Positions 1-9,786 of a stretch of DNA of 64,000 bases are shown piece by piece. This DNA is from Acetobacter conturbans (lineage in GTDB: Bacteria > Pseudomonadota > Alphaproteobacteria > Acetobacterales > Acetobacteraceae). The DNA lies in NCBI RefSeq assembly GCF_011516755.1, contig NZ_WOSY01000007.1:166862-230861 (forward strand). Reading direction: 5' to 3'. Position numbers and translations under genes: made by a program. The notes below the pieces were generated by a model that searched no databases, was not told the origin of the DNA, and was given only the letters and a program-made list of their open reading frames with translations. Within the stretch, counting starts at the first letter, position 1, and each line of letters begins with the position of its first letter.

Positions 1-1
1 A

Positions 2-121
2 GGGCTTCCTGAGAAGCGATGGACGGATGCGACTCTGCGCCGCTTTGCGACGCCCAAGGCGCTGCATGGCCGTGAACACCTGCGGGAAGCACTGGAAAAG
101 CACGGCTTCCGGCTTCGTTGA
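2..121 (+). CDS. C-terminal fragment of an unidentified protein, cut by window edge
   Basis: An open frame runs from the left edge for 39 codons to a TGA at 119-121. The encoded tail is Arg/Leu/Glu-rich (contains LHGREHLREALEKHGF) and looks like a real helical C-terminus rather than random translation. The codons favour G or C at the third position, like the neighbouring genes. The start and most of the gene lie outside the window, and I do not recognise the family. No obvious terminator follows. Confidence 0.4.
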   Translation, partial: GLPEKRWTDATLRRFATPKALHGREHLREALEKHGFRLR

Positions 122-614
122 GAGGCACTGCACGACAGAATTCCCCATATGGAATGAGTTACTCCGGAGCGCAGAGGCAGACAGCACCCAATACTCCCGG
201 GTCTCTGCGTGACGCCGTTACAGGACGCCGCTGAATCCGGCAGCGGCGGCACACGCCCCTATTTATTCCCAAGTCGGGATCAAAAGGACTCTGTTCCTTT
301 GTGGGGTTCGGGGCAAAACCCGGAAAATCCTTTACTGCCCAAATATTATTGTGATGCGCAAGGCACAGAAAGCGCGCCATCACATCGCATCCATTATTGC
401 AATCAAACATTCGCAAATAACAGAAATAAATACAGGATTTATACAAGTATGAATAGAATTACGGTCTACATATAAACCATTACACAACCGGCACAAACTT
501 CCTGATTTGAACTATTTTCGCGCATTACTCTTGCAATACACTCAATGCGCTCCAATCTATTACAGAACAGCGGGAATGGCTAAATGTCACTTCCTGCCAA
601 AGGGAGTGCCGAAA
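122..614. other. Intergenic stretch with no convincing gene
   Basis: About 490 bases between the partial gene and the WYL-like gene. The open frames here give cysteine- and proline-rich translations with no family resemblance. The only structured item seen is a GC-rich hairpin-like element at 303-329, which resembles one at 3539-3565 (listed separately). The second half (about 350-560) is AT-rich and could hold the promoter of the downstream gene, but no clear -35/-10 pair was identified. Confidence 0.5.
303..329 (+). repeat. Intergenic hairpin element, copy 1
   Basis: A 27-base segment with an imperfect dyad (GGGTT ... AACCC) followed by GGAAAA. Aligned by eye to 3539-3565 it matches at 20 of 27 positions without gaps. 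Both copies keep the GGG..TT / AAA.CCC pairing and the following GAAAA, while the differing bases fall partly in the stem. This suggests a small dispersed intergenic repeat; two copies are too few to define its borders. Confidence 0.35.
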
Positions 615-920
615 ATGTCAGCTTACAAAACTTTGCGTGAAGCCATCGAAAAGAAAAGCGTTGTCAGCTTTACTTTGGGAGACAAGCCGCAGAGCGGATC
701 ACCCCATGCTCTGGGCAAAGGCGACAATGTCGAAAAAGTGCTGATGTATCGTGGCGAAGATTCGCACAAGAAGGGGATTGCCCCCACAGGGGAATGGAGC
801 GTTCTGTCGGTTTCAGAGCTCTCCGATGTACAACTTGTTCCTGATGCACCGTTCCACATCGGCCATCCGTCTGAGAAGCACCGCTCCGAAATCCGGGAAG
901 TTGATATTGAGCTGACCTGA
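615..920 (+). CDS. Small conserved protein with WYL-domain-like features
   Basis: Encodes 101 residues starting MSAYKTLREAIEKK. The ATG at 615 was chosen because AGGGAG lies 8 bases upstream; an in-frame ATG at 576 has no such site. The pattern (short helix, KKSVVSFTLG strand, PHALGKG, then a strand ending in EWSVLSVSELSDVQ) resembles the short stand-alone proteins related to the ligand-binding WYL domain. Such proteins lack the DNA-binding half of WYL regulators, so a regulatory role is only inferred. It is a single gene, convergent with leuD on the other strand 58 bases away. Confidence 0.7.
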   Translation: MSAYKTLREAIEKKSVVSFTLGDKPQSGSPHALGKGDNVEKVLMYRGEDSHKKGIAPTGEWSVLSVSELSDVQLVPDAPFHIGHPSEKHRSEIREVDIELT

Positions 921-978
921 GATAATCCTGTTGGTGCTTGTCACGTAGCAAGCACCAACAGGGCGTCACGTCAGATTT

Positions 979-1599
979 TCAGAGTGCGATAGCAGGAAAC
1001 CAAGGTTCTTCTTTCTTGCGTTTCGCTTCGAAAATCTCGATCGCGCCCACCTGTTTCAGCGTCTGGCCGATATCGTCCAGCCCTTCGAGCAGCAGACGCT
1101 TGCGGAGCGGGTCGATCTCGAAACCGACTTCCTGTCCGTCCGGGCGAATGACCACCTGACGCGCCAGATCGACCGTGATGCGACTGTTGGAGCCTTGCGT
1201 GGCATCTTCCATTAGCGCGTCACAGACTTCACGCGGCAGACGGATCGGCAGGATGCCGTTCTTGAAGCTGTTGTTGAAAAAGATATCGGCAAACGACGGC
1301 GCAATAACGCAGCGGATACCGAAATCCAGCAGCGCCCAGGGGGCATGCTCACGCGACGACCCGCAGCCGAAATTCTCGTGTGTGACGAGGATTTCCGCCT
1401 TTCGGTAAGGCTCCCTGTTCAGCACAAAATCCGGGTTTTCAGAACCGTCCGGACGATAACGCATGCCGTCGAAGGCATGGATGCCAAGACCGGTCCGCTT
1501 CGTCGTCTTGAGGAAGCGGGCCGGAATGATCTTGTCCGTGTCGATATTGGCCTCGGGCAGAGGTGCCGCGATAGCCGTCAGAGTGGTGAATTTCTCCAT
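979..1599 (-). CDS. leuD: 3-isopropylmalate dehydratase small subunit
   Basis: LeuD (206 aa) is the swivelling domain that joins LeuC to isomerise 2-isopropylmalate to 3-isopropylmalate in leucine synthesis. Seen in the sequence: the N-terminal [12 protein letters not shown] segment, the [13 protein letters not shown] substrate-binding loop and the NSFKNGILP segment, all typical of the family. Its length matches the usual roughly 200 residues. It lies 23 bases downstream of leuC on the same strand, so the two are co-transcribed. The next pathway gene, leuB, does not follow here: the neighbour is an unrelated convergent gene. Confidence 0.97.
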   Translation of the reverse strand: MEKFTTLTAIAAPLPEANIDTDKIIPARFLKTTKRTGLGIHAFDGMRYRPDGSENPDFVLNREPYRKAEILVTHENFGCGSSREHAPWALLDFGIRCVIAPSFADIFFNNSFKNGILPIRLPREVCDALMEDATQGSNSRITVDLARQVVIRPDGQEVGFEIDPLRKRLLLEGLDDIGQTLKQVGAIEIFEAKRKKEEPWFPAIAL

Positions 1600-1622
1600 C
1601 GGTCTTCGTCCTTCTGCCGAAA

Positions 1623-3029
1623 TCAGTTGGTAAGTTCGCGGGCGTCGGTCAGCATGCCGGTGACCGCCGCCGCCGCTGCCATCGCGGGCGAGAGCAGATG
1701 CGTGCGACCACCCGGCCCCTGACGACCTTCAAAATTGCGGTTGGAGGTCGAGGCGCAACGCTGGCCCGGAGTCAGCTTGTCCGGGTTCATGCCGAGGCAC
1801 ATGGAGCACCCTGCTTCACGCCACTCGAAACCGGCGTCGAGGAAAACGCGATCCAGCCCTTCTTCCTCGGCCTGCGCCTTCACCAGACCGGAACCCGGCA
1901 CGATCATTGCGCGCACACCCTCGGCAACCTTGCGGCCCGCAGCAATCGACGCTGCTGCCCGCAGATCCTCGATACGGCTGTTGGTGCAGGAGCCTATGAA
2001 CACCACATCGACCGGTGTCCCGGCGATCTTCTGACCGGCCTTGAGGTCCATATATTCCAGCATCCGCACGAGCTGCGCACGCTTCGCTTCGTCGGCCTCA
2101 TTGGCCGGGTCCGGTACCGTGCCGTTGATCGGCAGCACTGTTTCCGGACTTGTGCCCCATGTCAGGCACGGCTCGATATCTTCAGCCCGCAGCGTGATCT
2201 CGGTGTCGTAAACCGCACCTTCATCGGCAGCCAGCGTCTTCCAGTATGCGACGGCCTCATCGAACCCCTCCCCTTTGGGAGCGAAACGACGGCCCTTCAC
2301 ATACGCAAATGTCGTCTCGTCCGGTGCGATCAGACCCGCACGGGCACCGCCTTCGATAGCCATGTTGCAGACCGTCATACGGCCCGCCATGTCCAGCCCG
2401 CGAATGGCGGAACCGCAGAACTCGATGACATGCCCTGTGCCGCCTGCCGTGCCGATCTTGCCGATGATCGCCAGCACGACGTCCTTCGCCGTCACGCCCG
2501 GCGTGAGTTGCCCCTCGACGGCGATTTTCATGTTCTTCGCGGGCTTCTGCAAAATGGTCTGCGTGGCCATCACATGCTCGACCTCGGACGTGCCGATGCC
2601 AAAGGCCAGCGCACCCATCGCACCGTGGGTGGAGGTGTGGGAGTCACCGCAAACGATCGTCATGCCCGGCAGCGAGATGCCCTGCTCGGGGCCGACCACA
2701 TGCACGATGCCCTGATTGGCCGACAGCAGAGGGAAATACGGAACGCCGAATTCCTTGACGTTACGCTCCAGCGTCTCGATCTGGTTGCGGCTTTCCGGCT
2801 CCTCGATCGGTTTGGTCCGGTCGGAAGTCGGCACGTTGTGATCCACAACCGCGATCGTGTTTTCGGGGTGACGCAGCTTGCGGCCAGCCAGACGCAGCCC
2901 CTCGAACGCCTGCGGGCTGGTCACCTCATGAAGAAGGTGCCGGTCGATATATAGGATGGCGGTCCCGTCCTCGAGAGTATCGACAACGTGGTTGTCCCAG
3001 ATCTTGTCGAACAGAGTACGCGGTGACAT
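1623..3029 (-). CDS. leuC: 3-isopropylmalate dehydratase large subunit
   Basis: LeuC (468 aa) is the aconitase-family subunit carrying the 4Fe-4S cluster. Cluster ligands are visible as [11 protein letters not shown] (Cys near residue 345) and CSMCLGMN (near 406). The early [18 protein letters not shown] and [19 protein letters not shown] blocks are also typical. The frame stays open further upstream to 3116, but the start [11 protein letters not shown] at 3029 fits the family N-terminus and has AGGAT about 8 bases before it. It is the first gene of a leuC-leuD pair. No leucine-rich leader peptide was recognised upstream. Confidence 0.97.
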   Translation of the reverse strand: MSPRTLFDKIWDNHVVDTLEDGTAILYIDRHLLHEVTSPQAFEGLRLAGRKLRHPENTIAVVDHNVPTSDRTKPIEEPESRNQIETLERNVKEFGVPYFPLLSANQGIVHVVGPEQGISLPGMTIVCGDSHTSTHGAMGALAFGIGTSEVEHVMATQTILQKPAKNMKIAVEGQLTPGVTAKDVVLAIIGKIGTAGGTGHVIEFCGSAIRGLDMAGRMTVCNMAIEGGARAGLIAPDETTFAYVKGRRFAPKGEGFDEAVAYWKTLAADEGAVYDTEITLRAEDIEPCLTWGTSPETVLPINGTVPDPANEADEAKRAQLVRMLEYMDLKAGQKIAGTPVDVVFIGSCTNSRIEDLRAAASIAAGRKVAEGVRAMIVPGSGLVKAQAEEEGLDRVFLDAGFEWREAGCSMCLGMNPDKLTPGQRCASTSNRNFEGRQGPGGRTHLLSPAMAAAAAVTGMLTDARELTN

Positions 3030-3610
3030 GGCCAATCCTGAATATCCTGAAATGAACCCGGGCTTTGCCTCCCCGCCGCGCGGAACGTCAAGGCCGTCCA
3101 TGCAACAGGGATACACAAATCACGGTATATGCAGTGAAGATGTGGCGAGCGTTGCTCTAACCCGCAAGCATCCGTGAAGAAACTAACACAAATGGTTTCC
3201 AAAGGCACCGCCTTTGGCGCGCTCAGATGGAGCGTCTTTCGCAATGCCCTAAGCAGCTAAAAAAGCGATGATATATCCTGCAAACCCAAGGATGGCACCG
3301 AGCAATCTCCTGCATTTGGAAGGAAATGAAAGGATTGCGTGCCGTTTCCGGACTCCCCGCACAGTCCGGAAAACTCTCCCCTCATCGGGAATAGGTTTGC
3401 AAAGGCTCTGTTGTCGTTACGTGTTGGGTGTGATTTTTCAACGGGTTAACGGAATCCCGGGCTCGGCCCGCATCCGGCATGAACCGCAGGGCTCGACAGC
3501 CTGCTCTGTTGATAAACAAGCGGGTTTCCGAAGACCCGGGGCTTTGGCGCAAAGCCCTGAAAAAGACGCGGCACGGAACAACAGAGCCTCTCAAAGGCAT
3601 ACAAACGCCA
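3030..3610. other. Long intergenic region between rplS and leuC
   Basis: About 580 bases, including the leuC promoter side, with no believable gene. It contains two adjacent hairpins: CGGGT/ACCCG at 3521-3538 and GGGCTTT/AAAGCCC at 3539-3557. The second is part of the element also seen at 303-329. Open frames on both strands give Arg/Pro-rich translations without family resemblance. A leader peptide, T-box or other leucine control element was looked for and not seen. Confidence 0.5.
3521..3565 (+). repeat. Intergenic double-hairpin element, copy 2
   Basis: Two back-to-back inverted repeats: CGGGT-TTCCGAAG-ACCCG, then GGGCTTT-GGCGC-AAAGCCC, followed by TGAAAAAG. The part 3539-3565 matches 20 of 27 bases with 303-329. 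There is no T-run on either strand, so this is not a simple intrinsic terminator. Confidence 0.4.
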
Positions 3611-3612
3611 AC

Positions 3613-3647
3613 AAAAAAGCCGGTGCCCTTGCGGGACACCGGCTTTT
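3613..3647 (-). terminator. Rho-independent terminator of the ffh-rplS operon
   Basis: On the minus strand a stem AAGCCGGTG(T)CC pairs with GG(G)CACCGGCTT around a short GCAA-type loop and is followed by a run of six T. It begins about 16 bases after the rplS stop codon, the expected place for the end of this operon. The leuC-leuD pair lies beyond it and should therefore be transcribed separately. Confidence 0.9.
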
Positions 3648-3662
3648 CCGAACGGAAATCCG

Positions 3663-4052
3663 TTATGCGCTGGCCTTGGCGGCCGGACCCGTGTCACGAG
3701 CGCGCTCGGCAATACGAGCGGACTTACCGCTACGGCCACGCAGGTAATACAGCTTCGCGCGACGCACCTTACCGCGACGGATCACCTTGATCTCGGCGAT
3801 GGTCGGCGCATACAGCGGGAACACACGCTCCACGCCTTCACCATTGGAGATCTTGCGAACCGTGAAGTTGCTGTTCAGGCCCTTGTTGGAACGGGCGATG
3901 ACAACGCCTTCGTAAGCCTGAACGCGCTCGCGCTCGCCTTCCTTGACGCGGACGGACACGCGGACGGTGTCGCCGGCCTGGAAAACAGGCACTTCACGAA
4001 TGGCGGTGAGGCGCACGATTTCGTCGGCCTCGTACTGCTGGATGATGTTCAT
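3663..4052 (-). CDS. rplS: 50S ribosomal protein L19
   Basis: L19 (129 aa) sits at the interface of the two ribosomal subunits. The start [12 protein letters not shown], the core [19 protein letters not shown] and the end [20 protein letters not shown] are diagnostic. The start at 4052 overlaps the trmD stop by four bases (ATGA), and an AGGAAGGA site lies 8 bases upstream. A longer frame to 4220 overlaps trmD and has no family similarity. It is the last gene of the operon and is followed by the terminator at 3613-3647. The C-terminal tail past the RGRSGK region is somewhat extended, as in other alphaproteobacteria. Confidence 0.97.
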   Translation of the reverse strand: MNIIQQYEADEIVRLTAIREVPVFQAGDTVRVSVRVKEGERERVQAYEGVVIARSNKGLNSNFTVRKISNGEGVERVFPLYAPTIAEIKVIRRGKVRRAKLYYLRGRSGKSARIAERARDTGPAAKASA

Positions 4053-4777
4053 AGGGACTGTCCTTCCTGAACGGATGGTCTGGAACTGTGCGACAGATGA
4101 GCTGCCCACAGGTCGGGCCGACGCTCGCGCGTGACCCGCTCGGATTGTTCGCGCCGCCAGCGGGCGATGGCCGCGTGATTTCCGGACAGAAGGACGTCCG
4201 GCACCGAGCGGCCCTGCCATTCGGCGGGGCGGGTATAGTGAGGATATTCAAGAAGACCGTCGGAGAAGCTTTCCTCGACACCACTTTCCGCAGAACCCAT
4301 GACGCCGGGTAGCAGCCGCACGCAGGCATCCAGCAGCACCAGTGCCGCCGTTTCCCCGCCTGAAAGCACATAATCGCCGATCGAGACCTGCTCGATGGCG
4401 CGTGCTTCCAGAACGCGTTCGTCCACACCTTCGTAACGCCCGCACAGCAGGGTCACACCCGGCCCCGCCGCGTAACGACGGATATCGGCCTGCGCCAGCG
4501 GGCGACCGCGCGGGGTCAGATAGACGCACGGAGCGCCATCTTGCCGCGAGACCGACTCAAGGGCCGTGTCCACCACATCCGCACGCATCACCATGCCCGC
4601 ACCACCCCCGAAAGGTGTGTCGTCCACGGCGTTGTGACGTCCGAGCCCAAAAGCCCGCAGGTCGCGCACGTCGCAGTTCCAAGTGCCGCTCTCCAGCGCG
4701 CGTCCGGCCAGTGACTGACCGAGCGGGCCGGGAAACATCTCCGGGAACAGGGTGATGATCGTCGCCGTCCAGCTCAT
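4049..4777 (-). CDS. trmD: tRNA (guanine-37-N1)-methyltransferase
   Basis: TrmD (242 aa) methylates G37 of tRNAs with a G at position 36, preventing +1 frameshifting, using S-adenosylmethionine bound in a trefoil knot. Visible family marks are [18 protein letters not shown] at the N-terminus, GGGAGMVMR, the knot segment [13 protein letters not shown], and [11 protein letters not shown]. The start overlaps the rimM stop and the stop overlaps the rplS start, each by four bases, so translation is probably coupled along the operon. Confidence 0.97.
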   Translation of the reverse strand: MSWTATIITLFPEMFPGPLGQSLAGRALESGTWNCDVRDLRAFGLGRHNAVDDTPFGGGAGMVMRADVVDTALESVSRQDGAPCVYLTPRGRPLAQADIRRYAAGPGVTLLCGRYEGVDERVLEARAIEQVSIGDYVLSGGETAALVLLDACVRLLPGVMGSAESGVEESFSDGLLEYPHYTRPAEWQGRSVPDVLLSGNHAAIARWRREQSERVTRERRPDLWAAHLSHSSRPSVQEGQSL

Positions 4778-5298
4778 GCGGCACTTCCCTTCGGCGCGTG
4801 TTCTTCCTCACCGATCACCTCTATCGGACGCACGATGGTCGCGCGGCGATTGGGGAAATCGAGTTCGGGTACACACACCTTGGTAAATGGCACGATCAGC
4901 CCGGTATCGAGTTCGAGACTCGTTCCCGCGCCATAATCATGCACCGTGACAATCCGCCCGAGCGAAGCACCGTCTTCCACAGCATCCAGACCAATCAGGT
5001 CACTGTGATAGAACTCGTCTTCGTCAGGTTCCGGCAGCATGTCACGGCCGACATAGAGCTTGCGGTTGACCAGCGCCTGTGCCGCCGTCCGGTCTGCGAG
5101 CGGGTTTCCCTGCGCATCGCGCAGTTCCGCCACGCCGCCCGAACGCCAGCTCAGGGTCCAGCGATCGCCATGATCGTCAGTCAGCACCCCATAGGAGACA
5201 AGGGAAGCCTCGTCGGCGACGCCGCTGTGCACGTGCACAAGCCCGCGCACACCGTGCGGCCTCCCTATAACTCCGATCTGGATAAGTCTGTCTGTCAT
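4774..5298 (-). CDS. rimM: Ribosome maturation factor RimM
   Basis: RimM (174 aa) binds S19 and assists maturation of the 30S head. The N-terminal [18 protein letters not shown] block and the C-terminal PRC-barrel segment ([14 protein letters not shown] ... [12 protein letters not shown]) match the family and its length. It overlaps trmD by four bases and is preceded by rpsP by 30 bases, the standard order rpsP-rimM-trmD-rplS. Confidence 0.95.
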   Translation of the reverse strand: MTDRLIQIGVIGRPHGVRGLVHVHSGVADEASLVSYGVLTDDHGDRWTLSWRSGGVAELRDAQGNPLADRTAAQALVNRKLYVGRDMLPEPDEDEFYHSDLIGLDAVEDGASLGRIVTVHDYGAGTSLELDTGLIVPFTKVCVPELDFPNRRATIVRPIEVIGEEEHAPKGSAA

Positions 5299-5328
5299 GG
5301 CAAGAAAGCGTCTTCCGGTCTTTCAGCT

Positions 5329-5679
5329 TCAGGCTGCGGCAGCAGCTGCGGCAGCGGCAGCTTTCGCACGCTCCTGAGCTTTCTTCTTCGGCGCGGCCTG
5401 CTTCGGCTGCTCGTTCCAGGTCGGTTTCGCGATCAGGCCGGCATTGCCGAGGAAGCGAGCGACACGGTCTGTCGGCTGAGCGCCCTGCGACAGCCAGTGC
5501 GCGATGCGCTCGTTCGTCAGCTTCACACGCTCGGCGTGATCGGACGGCAGCATCGGGTTGTACGCGCCAACCTTCTCGATGAAGCGGCCATCGCGCGGCG
5601 AACGGCTGTCGGCAATCACGATGTGATAATAAGGACGCTTCTTCGCACCAGCACGGGCAAGACGGATCTTAAGGCTCAT
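5329..5679 (-). CDS. rpsP: 30S ribosomal protein S16
   Basis: S16 (116 aa) is an early-assembling 30S protein. [18 protein letters not shown] and the [19 protein letters not shown] segment are diagnostic. The C-terminus ends in a long alanine run (about 11 residues) after a [10 protein letters not shown] stretch, a low-complexity tail common in alphaproteobacterial S16. The gene lies 48 bases downstream of ffh and 30 upstream of rimM. Confidence 0.97.
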   Translation of the reverse strand: MSLKIRLARAGAKKRPYYHIVIADSRSPRDGRFIEKVGAYNPMLPSDHAERVKLTNERIAHWLSQGAQPTDRVARFLGNAGLIAKPTWNEQPKQAAPKKKAQERAKAAAAAAAAAA

Positions 5680-5727
5680 TCAACTACTCCGGATAAAGCC
5701 AGAAAAACAAAAAAAGACGAGGGCAGG

Positions 5728-7170
5728 TCAGCCGAAAGGAGGCCGGCCACCGGGGCCACCAGGGAAACCACCAGGGCCTCCCGGCATGCCGCCCCCGGAC
5801 ATGAGCGCGGATGCCTGACGCATCAGGCCTTTCAGCCCGAGCTTGTTGACCCGCTTCATCATGGTGGACATGTCATCGAACTGCTTGAGCAGCTTGTTGA
5901 CGTCCTGAACTGTGCTTCCGGACCCGGCGGCAATACGCTTCTTGCGCGACGCTTTGATGATGTCGGGCGTCTTACGCTCCGCCTTGGTCATGGAAGAAAT
6001 GATGGCCTGATGCTTCTTGAAGATCGTGGTGTCGAGCTTCTTCTCGTCAACCATGTCCTTCAGCTTGCCCATACCCGGCAACATTCCGAGAATGCCGGAA
6101 ATCGAGCCCATCTTCTGGATCTGCCCGATCTGCGCAACATAATCGTCGAGATCGAACTTGCCGGCCATCATCTTCTTGGCCAGCCGCTCTCCCTCTTCCT
6201 GATCGAGCGTATCGGCGGCTTTCTCGACCAGTCCGGCGATATCGCCGAGGCCAAGGATGCGGCCTGCGACGCGCTCAGGATGGAACTCCTCCAGCGCGTC
6301 CAGCTTCTCGCCAGAACCGGTCAACTTGATCGGTGCACCGGTGATCGCACGCATGGACAGCGCGGCGCCACCACGAGCGTCACCATCCATACGGGTCATG
6401 ACGACACCGGACACACCAACAGCTTCGTTGAAGAGCTTGGCTGTATTGACCGCGTCCTGGCCCGTCATCGCATCGACAACGAGCAACGTTTCCGCAGGGT
6501 GGGTCACGTCACGGATCTGACGGACTTCGTCCATCAGGGCTTCGTCGATGGACAGACGGCCCGCCGTATCGAGGATAACGACGTCGTAGCCTTCGCGACG
6601 CGCCGTATCCATTGCCCGCGTGGCGATCTCGACCGGCGTCTGCCCCGCAACGATCGGCAGCGAGGCCACTTTTGCGCGCTCGGCAAGCTGCTGAAGCTGG
6701 AGCTGTGCGGCGGGACGCTGCGTATCGAGCGAAGCCAGCAGCACCTTCTTGCGCTCGCGGGTCGCGAGACGCAGGGCGATCTTGCCGGAAGTGGTCGTCT
6801 TGCCGGAGCCCTGAAGACCAACCATCAGGATCGGCACGGGCGGTGCGGCGTTCAGGTTCAGGGGAACAGCGCCAGCGCCACCGAGGGCGTCGATCAGCGC
6901 ATCATTGACGATCTTGGCGACAGCCTGACCGGGAGAGATGCTTTCCAGCACCTCCGCGCCGACCGAGCGCTCCTTGACCTTATTAACGAAGTCCTTGACG
7001 ACCGGCAGCGCGACGTCCGCCTCCAGCATCGCCAGCCGAACCTCGCGCATGGCTTCCGCAACGTCGGCCTCGGTCAGCGCGCCACGCTTGCCGAGATCAC
7101 CAATAACGCCGGAAAACTTGTCGGACAGAGATTCGAACAAGAACCGTTTCCCCAAAAGAATACGCGCCAC
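5728..7170 (-). CDS. ffh: Signal recognition particle protein Ffh
   Basis: Ffh (480 aa) is the SRP54 GTPase that binds signal sequences and SRP RNA and targets nascent membrane proteins to FtsY. The N domain comes first, then the G domain with GLQGSGKTTT (about residue 115) and DTAGRL (about 200). The methionine-rich M domain follows, and the protein ends in a Gly/Pro/Met-rich tail (MPGGPGGFPGG type). It heads the five-gene operon. The SRP RNA gene itself was not recognised in this window. Confidence 0.97.
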   Translation of the reverse strand: MARILLGKRFLFESLSDKFSGVIGDLGKRGALTEADVAEAMREVRLAMLEADVALPVVKDFVNKVKERSVGAEVLESISPGQAVAKIVNDALIDALGGAGAVPLNLNAAPPVPILMVGLQGSGKTTTSGKIALRLATRERKKVLLASLDTQRPAAQLQLQQLAERAKVASLPIVAGQTPVEIATRAMDTARREGYDVVILDTAGRLSIDEALMDEVRQIRDVTHPAETLLVVDAMTGQDAVNTAKLFNEAVGVSGVVMTRMDGDARGGAALSMRAITGAPIKLTGSGEKLDALEEFHPERVAGRILGLGDIAGLVEKAADTLDQEEGERLAKKMMAGKFDLDDYVAQIGQIQKMGSISGILGMLPGMGKLKDMVDEKKLDTTIFKKHQAIISSMTKAERKTPDIIKASRKKRIAAGSGSTVQDVNKLLKQFDDMSTMMKRVNKLGLKGLMRQASALMSGGGMPGGPGGFPGGPGGRPPFG

Positions 7171-7365
7171 TGCGCGAGCACTCGCGAGGTGGCGTGACTT
7201 ATGTGTGGGCTATGCTCCTACGCGCCAGCGCGATGGGAGTCAAACTGAATCGGGACTCAGGGAGAAACGAGGATCTTCAACCCGAGCCGCGAAAGGCGGT
7301 GCGTCAGGCAACCGCACCTCTGTAGGGTCGGGACCAAAGGCCCCAACCCCCGTTTTAGCGAACGA

Positions 7366-8826
7366 TCAGAACTTCAGTCCCGCCATGTGCATCGCCTTGA
7401 CCTCAAGGAACTCGTCAATGCCTTCCGCGCCGCCCTCCCGCCCGAGCCCGGACTGCTTCACGCCTCCGAACGGTGCGCTCTCCATGGAGACAAGCCCCGT
7501 ATTGACGCCGACCATGCCATATTCCAGTGCCTCGCCAACGCGCCATGCACGGGCCATGTCGGAGGTAAAGAAGTAGCTGGCCAGACCAAACGGCGTGTCA
7601 TTGGCCTTGCGGATAGCCTCTGCTTCATCACTGAATTTGAAGATCGGCATCAGCGGACCGAAAGTCTCTTCGCTGAAGACCCGCATATCGGTGGTCACGC
7701 CTTCCAGTACGACCGGCGTAACGAAATTGCCGTTTATTTCCAACGGGGCGCTGACACAGATGGCACCTTTGGACAGCGCATCCTCAACATGATCGCGCAC
7801 TTTCTTCACGGCGGCCTCGTTGATGAGCGGTCCCATCGTGACTCCGTCCTCAAGTCCGTTGCCGACCTTGAATTTGGCGACTTCCTCCTTCATGCGGGCG
7901 ACGAAACGGTCGTGGATACCGTCCTGCACGAAGATCCGGTTGGCACACACACAGGTCTGACCGGCATTACGGAATTTGCTGGCGAGAGCCCCCGCGACGG
8001 CGGTTTCAAGATCGGCGTCATCGAAGACGATGAACGGTGCGTTGCCGCCGAGCTCCAGGCTCAGGCGCTTGATGGTGCCAGCCGACTGACGCATCAGCAG
8101 CGCCCCGACATGGGTGGAACCCGTGAAGGACAGCTTGCGCACGATCGGACTTGACGTCAGTTCGGGGCCGATTTCCTTCGCATCGCCGGTGACGAGCGAG
8201 AACAGCCCCTTCGGCAGACCAGCGCGCTCGCCCAGCACGGCGAGAGCCAGCGCGGAATAAGGGGTCAGTTCGGACGGCTTGAGCACCATGCTGCATCCGG
8301 CGGCGAACGCCGGGCCGCATTTGCGGGTGATCATGGCGTTGGGGAAGTTCCACGGCGTGATGGCGGCGGTGGTGCCGACCGGCTGCTTCACGGTGAGAAC
8401 GCGGCGGTCTTTCTGGTTGGGGGTAATGACCGCCCCGTTAATGCGACGCGCCTCCTCGGCGAACCATTTGAGGAAGGAAGCGCCGTATTTCACTTCCCCC
8501 CGGGCCTCGGCAAGAGGCTTACCCTGCTCGACGGTCATGATAAGGGCGAGATCGTCGATATTGGCAAGGATCAGGTCATACCACGCCATGAGAATGTCGG
8601 CGCGCTCTCCGGGAGAGGAGGTCTTCCATTTCCCCTGCGCCCGGTCGGCCGCTTCAATGGCTCGCTGCGTTTCAGCGGCTGTGCAGGCCGGGATCGTGCC
8701 GATGGTCTCGCCGGTAGCGGGATTGGTGACGGAGAGCGTCTTACCGGAAGCGGAGGCCATCCATTCGCCGGCGATGTAGGCCTGTTCCCGGAAGAGGGAC
8801 GGATCGGCAAGGTTGGCGATGGACAT
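7366..8826 (-). CDS. gabD: Succinate-semialdehyde dehydrogenase (NADP+)-type aldehyde dehydrogenase
   Basis: A 486-residue aldehyde dehydrogenase. The catalytic blocks are LELGGNAPFIVFDDAD (general base Glu near 258) and NAGQTCVCANR (nucleophilic Cys near 290). FTGSTHVG and PWNFPNAMITRK form the cofactor site. Overall similarity is strongest to GabD-type enzymes that oxidise succinic semialdehyde to succinate in GABA catabolism or the incomplete TCA bypass. No GABA transaminase is adjacent, although an omega-aminotransferase lies at 23300-24649, so the exact aldehyde is inferred. It is a single gene with its own upstream space. Confidence 0.88.
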   Translation of the reverse strand: MSIANLADPSLFREQAYIAGEWMASASGKTLSVTNPATGETIGTIPACTAAETQRAIEAADRAQGKWKTSSPGERADILMAWYDLILANIDDLALIMTVEQGKPLAEARGEVKYGASFLKWFAEEARRINGAVITPNQKDRRVLTVKQPVGTTAAITPWNFPNAMITRKCGPAFAAGCSMVLKPSELTPYSALALAVLGERAGLPKGLFSLVTGDAKEIGPELTSSPIVRKLSFTGSTHVGALLMRQSAGTIKRLSLELGGNAPFIVFDDADLETAVAGALASKFRNAGQTCVCANRIFVQDGIHDRFVARMKEEVAKFKVGNGLEDGVTMGPLINEAAVKKVRDHVEDALSKGAICVSAPLEINGNFVTPVVLEGVTTDMRVFSEETFGPLMPIFKFSDEAEAIRKANDTPFGLASYFFTSDMARAWRVGEALEYGMVGVNTGLVSMESAPFGGVKQSGLGREGGAEGIDEFLEVKAMHMAGLKF

Positions 8827-8961
8827 GGATAGCCTCCGTTGAGTGGTGCTCTGTTAAACTACTCGCACGTCATATCACCCGGAATGCTGGCGATCCATCT
8901 GGAGCTTATGCACCGTCCGCCGCCTCGACTTACAGGCTGCCTGATGGCCGGAAGAGCAACT

Positions 8962-9732
8962 TCAATCCAGCGTGATCATCACCGGCACATGATCGGATGG
9001 CTGCTGCATGGCCCGCTCCTCCCGGTCAGGGGCGGCGCTGGTCAGACGTTCGGCCACGCGGGGTGAAAGCAGCAGATGGTCGATGCGCAGCCCGAGATCG
9101 CGGTGGAAAGCACCGGCCTGATAGTCCCAGAAGGTATAGATCGTCTCATCGGGATGCAGGGCGCGGACGGCGTCCGTCAGTCCAAGCCAGAGCAGCCTGC
9201 GGAACGCAGCGCGACTTTCCGGACGAACGAGCGCGTCCGTCGGTGGCAGAGCCCCCGGCGCAAAATCGCGATCCGTTGGGCAGACATTGTAATCCCCGGC
9301 AAGGATGAAGTCCCTGCCTTCCCGCAGCATGACGGCGGCATGGCGCTCAAGGGCGTCGAAAAATTCCAGCTTGCCCTGAAATCCCGCCGCACCACCGGAA
9401 TTGCCATTGGGAAGATACAGGTCGCCGACCGTCAGGGTTCCCAGCCGCACCTCGATATAGCGGGCTGGCGGTTCCGGATCGTTGAGACCCGGGAGGCTGC
9501 GGGCAAGAACGTCAACCGGCTGGCGGGACAGAATCGCAACGCCATTATAGGATTTCTGCCCCACGACGTTGCACACATAACCTGCATCTTCAAAGACCTG
9601 CGCCGGAAACTGGTGCGCCTCGCACTTGGTTTCCTGCAACAGCAGCAGGTCAGGCTCATTGCGCTTCAGCCAGTCGAGCACATGCGTCTGGCGCTGACGG
9701 ATGGAATTGACGTTCCAGGTCGCAATCTTCAT
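8962..9732 (-). CDS. xthA: Exodeoxyribonuclease III
   Basis: A 256-residue exonuclease III / AP endonuclease of base excision repair. It shows the EEP-fold motifs KIATWNVNSIRQR, LLLQETKCE (metal-binding Glu), the YNVCPTDRDF-type Asn/Asp motif and the C-terminal SDHVPVMI (catalytic Asp-His). It lies 54 bases upstream of the Fe-S carrier gene's stop, on the same strand, so the two may be co-transcribed. Confidence 0.93.
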   Translation of the reverse strand: MKIATWNVNSIRQRQTHVLDWLKRNEPDLLLLQETKCEAHQFPAQVFEDAGYVCNVVGQKSYNGVAILSRQPVDVLARSLPGLNDPEPPARYIEVRLGTLTVGDLYLPNGNSGGAAGFQGKLEFFDALERHAAVMLREGRDFILAGDYNVCPTDRDFAPGALPPTDALVRPESRAAFRRLLWLGLTDAVRALHPDETIYTFWDYQAGAFHRDLGLRIDHLLLSPRVAERLTSAAPDREERAMQQPSDHVPVMITLD

Positions 9733-9786
9733 GGCATGAGTCGTCCTTCTGCGCGGATGCGGCTTCTTCCGGGAAAGACGTGATCG

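Noticed and set aside
1698..2954. 418-codon open frame on the plus strand
   Set aside because: Antisense shadow of leuC; composition typical of a reverse-strand translation of a high-GC gene.
3030..3260. Leucine-rich leader peptide or attenuator before leuC
   Set aside because: No short open frame with clustered leucine codons followed by alternative hairpins was seen.
4798..7197. 799-codon open frame on the plus strand
   Set aside because: It lies antisense to rimM, rpsP and ffh, which are unmistakable; the translation is His/Arg-rich with no family resemblance.
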